From contig JACDEE010000002.1 of assembly GCA_013816585.1 (NCBI GenBank), positions 1-64,000 of the forward strand: a stretch of 64,000 bases of DNA, written 5' to 3'. The translations under genes and the position numbers were made by a program. The DNA comes from Sphingosinicella sp. (lineage in GTDB: Bacteria; Pseudomonadota; Alphaproteobacteria; Sphingomonadales; Sphingomonadaceae). Below are positions 61,419 through 64,000 of the stretch, piece by piece; within the stretch, counting starts at the first letter, position 1, and each line of letters starts with the position of its first letter. Below the pieces are notes generated by a model. That model saw nothing but the letters and a program-made list of their open reading frames with translations, was not told the DNA's origin and did no database searches.

Positions 61419-64000
61419 TTGCCTAGACGCCTCAAGCCCTTGTCGCGTCTTCAGGACGAGCAGCTCCGCGCTTCCGACCCGCGTGACCATGCAGCGCTTT
61501 CCGCCTCGGCGGGGACCGGGAAGACGCATGTATTGACCGCCCGGGTGCTGAGATTGCTCTTGTCCGGTGTCGATCCCAGTTCCATCCTGTGCCTGACCTT
61601 CACCAAAGCAGGCGCGGCGGAGATGGCCAGCCGAATCCATGAGCGTCTCGCTTATTGGGTACGGTTGAAAGATACCGAATTGGGGCTGGAGCTGAGGGCG
61701 CTGGGCGAAAATCCCGGCCCGGAGATGCGCGAGAGAGCCCGAACCCTATTCGCCGGGGTGCTCGATGCCAAAGGTGGCGGGCTTCGCATCCAGACCATCC
61801 ATGCCTTTGCCCAGTCCCTGCTGGCCGCGTTTCCGGCGGAGGCAGGGCTGGTGCCAGGCTTCCGGCCGCTCGAAGGACGCGAAGAGCAGTTGCTGGCCCG
61901 CCAGACTCTGGCCGGCTTGCTGGTGCGTGCGGAAAGCGGGGGCGACCTTCAACTGGTCCGCGATCTGCAGACGTTAAGCCACCGAATGGGGGAGGGCGGA
62001 GCCGAAGCCTTCTTGATGGCCGCCGCGCGCGCTCCAGCGGCCATGGATGAACTCGGCGCCCGCGAAGGTATCGAGGCCCGCCTTCGCCGGGCCTTCGACC
62101 TGCCGGCAGGCGACATCGAGGAAGCGATCGTCGCCGCCTGCCATGACGAGGTTTTCGACCTCGCCACCCTCGGCAAGATAAATGAGGCCAATCGGAGCTG
62201 GGCCACCACGACCGGATTGAATTACTGCGATATGATCGCCGCCTGGCAGGGGGGGGACGGAGCGCTGCGGAGTGCTACTCTCGCAGCGCTGGCCGACATC
62301 GTGCTCAAGAAGGATGGCGAGCCCCGGGCGATCACCGCCGGCCTGCTCAAGGCCGCGCCCGATTATGCCGAACATGCCGGAAAACTGGCCGAATGCTGTC
62401 GAAAGCTGCTCTCTATGCGCAAACTGGCGGCCCTGGTCGCCATCTTTGCCGCAGGCCTTCGATCAGGGCAAAGTTTCGCGCGCGCTTATTCAGACGCCAA
62501 GCGCGCCCAGGGTGTGGTCGATTTTGACGACCTCATCCGCTGGGCGGAGGAACTGCTGATCCAGAAGGATATGGCGGAATGGGTGCGTTACAAATTGGAC
62601 CAGCGCACCGATCATATATTGGTGGACGAGGCGCAGGACACCAACACCCGGCAATGGAATATCGTGCGGGCACTGGCCCTTGAATATTTCGCCGGCGAGG
62701 GAGCATCCAGCCGTCATCGAACCATCTTCACCGTTGGTGACTACAAGCAGGCCATCTTCGGCTTCCAGGGAACCGATCCTAAAAGCTTCGACACCGCTCG
62801 GGCCTGGTTCAGCCGGGGCGCCGAAGCGGTCGGCCGTGACTTTCTCGATCTGTCGATGGACCGCAGCTTCCGCTCCTCTCCGGCCATTCTGACCGTGGTC
62901 GACCGGGTGATCGACGACCTCGGCCACGAGGCAATCGGCTTGCCGGCCCCGCCAAATCTTCATGAAAGCTTCCATGCCGGCCGTCCCGGATCGGTCACGC
63001 TCTGGCGGCCGTTCACCGACGAAATTCCGGAGGAGGAGAATGCGGGGGAGGAGGGGTGGATCAGCGACACCACCCGGCGCTATGCGGCGCGGCTGGCGCG
63101 GCAGATCCGTCTTTGGCTGGACCATCCGTTCGAAATTGGCGGAGTGGGCAAGAAAAGGCCGGTCCGTCCCGAGGACATACTCATTCTGGTTCGCCGCCGC
63201 GGAGACCTTGCCTCGTTGATCGTCGCCCGGCTTCATGCGGAGAATGTCCCAGTGGCAGGCGTGGACCGCCTGCTCCTTTCGGCCCCGTTGGCGGTCCAGG
63301 ATCTACTTGCCGCTGCGCGCTTCGCGGTCCAGCCGCTGGATGACCTCAATCTCGCGTCGCTGCTGGTATCGCCCTTGTTCGGATGGAGCCAGGACGAGCT
63401 TTTTGCCGCCGCGCACGGCCGGAAGGGCGATTTGTGGACCAATGTGCGATCCGCGCCGGCCAGCCAGGCCGAAACCGTGGACGGGCTGCTCGCAATCCTC
63501 GCCATGGCGGATTACGCCACACCACACCAATTTTTCGAAACCATTCTCTCAGGAATGAAGGGCCATTCAGCAAGGAGCGGACGCTTTAATCTGCTTGAAA
63601 GACTTGGCCCGGAAGCTCGTGATCCTATTGAGGAATTACTGGCCAGCGCGCTTGAATTTGAAACCGGTACTAGCCCTTCGCTGCAGCGCTTTCTCGACTG
63701 GTTCGCTCGCGGCGACGTAGAGATCGTGCGCGACCCCTCGGCGCCGCAAGACGCGGTAAGGGTGATGACCGTGCACGGATCGAAGGGCCTTCAATCGCCG
63801 ATTGTCATACTCGCCGACGCTTGTGCGGATCCTGATCGCAAGGGCGGCTTCGGCGCAGGTTCTTCCAAGTTCCAGCTTCCAGATGACGGCCCGAAAATTC
63901 CACTCTTCCGACCCCGGAAGGACGAGCTTGCCGAGCCGTTGAAGAGCCAGATCGAAGCGCAGGACAGGGCCGATCGCGAGGAACATTGGCGCCTTCTCTA
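61419..64000 (+). CDS. addA: Double-strand break repair helicase AddA (partial)
   Basis: AddA is the UvrD-type helicase-nuclease subunit of AddAB. The frame runs open from 61401 to the window edge (about 860 residues seen, C-terminal nuclease missing). Motifs visible: Walker A in LSASAGTGKTHVLTARVL, CLTFTKAGAAEMASRI (Ia), RIQTIHAFAQSLLA, LVDEAQDTNTRQW (Walker B), TVGDYKQAIFGFQG (III), and MTVHGSKGLQSPIVILADA (V). The start is uncertain: an in-frame TGA at 61401 limits it, and TTG at 61419 or 61440 are the candidates that keep the usual N-terminus. It sits about 9.5 kb from addB with a two-kinase block between. Confidence 0.9.
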   Translation, partial: MPRRLKPLSRLQDEQLRASDPRDHAALSASAGTGKTHVLTARVLRLLLSGVDPSSILCLTFTKAGAAEMASRIHERLAYWVRLKDTELGLELRALGENPGPEMRERARTLFAGVLDAKGGGLRIQTIHAFAQSLLAAFPAEAGLVPGFRPLEGREEQLLARQTLAGLLVRAESGGDLQLVRDLQTLSHRMGEGGAEAFLMAAARAPAAMDELGAREGIEARLRRAFDLPAGDIEEAIVAACHDEVFDLATLGKINEANRSWATTTGLNYCDMIAAWQGGDGALRSATLAALADIVLKKDGEPRAITAGLLKAAPDYAEHAGKLAECCRKLLSMRKLAALVAIFAAGLRSGQSFARAYSDAKRAQGVVDFDDLIRWAEELLIQKDMAEWVRYKLDQRTDHILVDEAQDTNTRQWNIVRALALEYFAGEGASSRHRTIFTVGDYKQAIFGFQGTDPKSFDTARAWFSRGAEAVGRDFLDLSMDRSFRSSPAILTVVDRVIDDLGHEAIGLPAPPNLHESFHAGRPGSVTLWRPFTDEIPEEENAGEEGWISDTTRRYAARLARQIRLWLDHPFEIGGVGKKRPVRPEDILILVRRRGDLASLIVARLHAENVPVAGVDRLLLSAPLAVQDLLAAARFAVQPLDDLNLASLLVSPLFGWSQDELFAAAHGRKGDLWTNVRSAPASQAETVDGLLAILAMADYATPHQFFETILSGMKGHSARSGRFNLLERLGPEARDPIEELLASALEFETGTSPSLQRFLDWFARGDVEIVRDPSAPQDAVRVMTVHGSKGLQSPIVILADACADPDRKGGFGAGSSKFQLPDDGPKIPLFRPRKDELAEPLKSQIEAQDRADREEHWRLL

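Overview
The window looks like chromosomal DNA from a sphingomonad (Alphaproteobacteria, Sphingomonadaceae or a close relative). It is GC-rich and densely packed, with many ATGA/GTGA/TTGA stop-start overlaps. It carries alphaproteobacterial hallmarks: a DivL pseudokinase with Tyr in place of the H-box His, the divL-tsaE-amgK-murU-addB order, large TonB-dependent receptors, an EcfG-type stress promoter and an Ala/Glu-extended ribosomal protein S16. I see no insertion sequence, prophage, CRISPR array, tRNA or rRNA gene. The last gene (addA) runs off the right edge.

Layout. 66-5310: chemotaxis operon cheA-cheW-cheY-cheB-cheR. 5384-7055: peptidoglycan amidase, RNase P RNA, J-domain protein. 7052-11698: phage-shock (Psp) locus. 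pspF points right; a short secreted protein, pspA, pspB, pspC and three more short membrane/coiled-coil proteins point left from a sigma-54-like promoter, followed by sufE and a thioesterase. 11960-17893: sodB, then a leftward run with GGDEF-EAL protein, dapF-mtaB-ftsY-yciB. 18112-24579: ffh-rpsP-rimM-trmD-rplS, with a flavin oxidoreductase and a serine hydrolase inserted between rimM and trmD. 24665-32920: M28 peptidase, asd, alpha/beta hydrolase, M2 metallopeptidase, YbjN-like protein, peroxiredoxin, YqgE. 32961-34471: ahcY behind a perfect 20-bp palindrome that resembles an ArsR-type (SahR-like) operator. 34483-44301: an accessory-looking block with a TPR-sulfotransferase, two divergent paralogous TonB-dependent receptors and a Sel1/2OG-Fe(II) oxygenase. 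44384-51928: divL-tsaE-amgK-murU-addB. 51941-60904: small secreted protein, hybrid kinase, giant poly-HAMP hybrid kinase of 1908 residues with 276-bp DNA repeats, a two-way EcfG-like promoter and a small membrane protein. 61005-64000: a 26-residue membrane peptide gene and the start of addA.

How the parts fit. The window mixes core information processing (SRP receptor and Ffh, S16, L19, RimM, TrmD, MtaB, TsaE, RNase P RNA, AddAB repair), envelope maintenance (Psp, AmgK/MurU cell-wall recycling, amidase, YciB) and signalling (chemotaxis, c-di-GMP, DivL cell-cycle control, poly-HAMP kinase under probable general-stress control). The parts most likely to be new are the expanded PspB-like family in the psp operon, the receptor/sulfotransferase/oxygenase block, and the poly-HAMP kinase pair that separates addB from addA.
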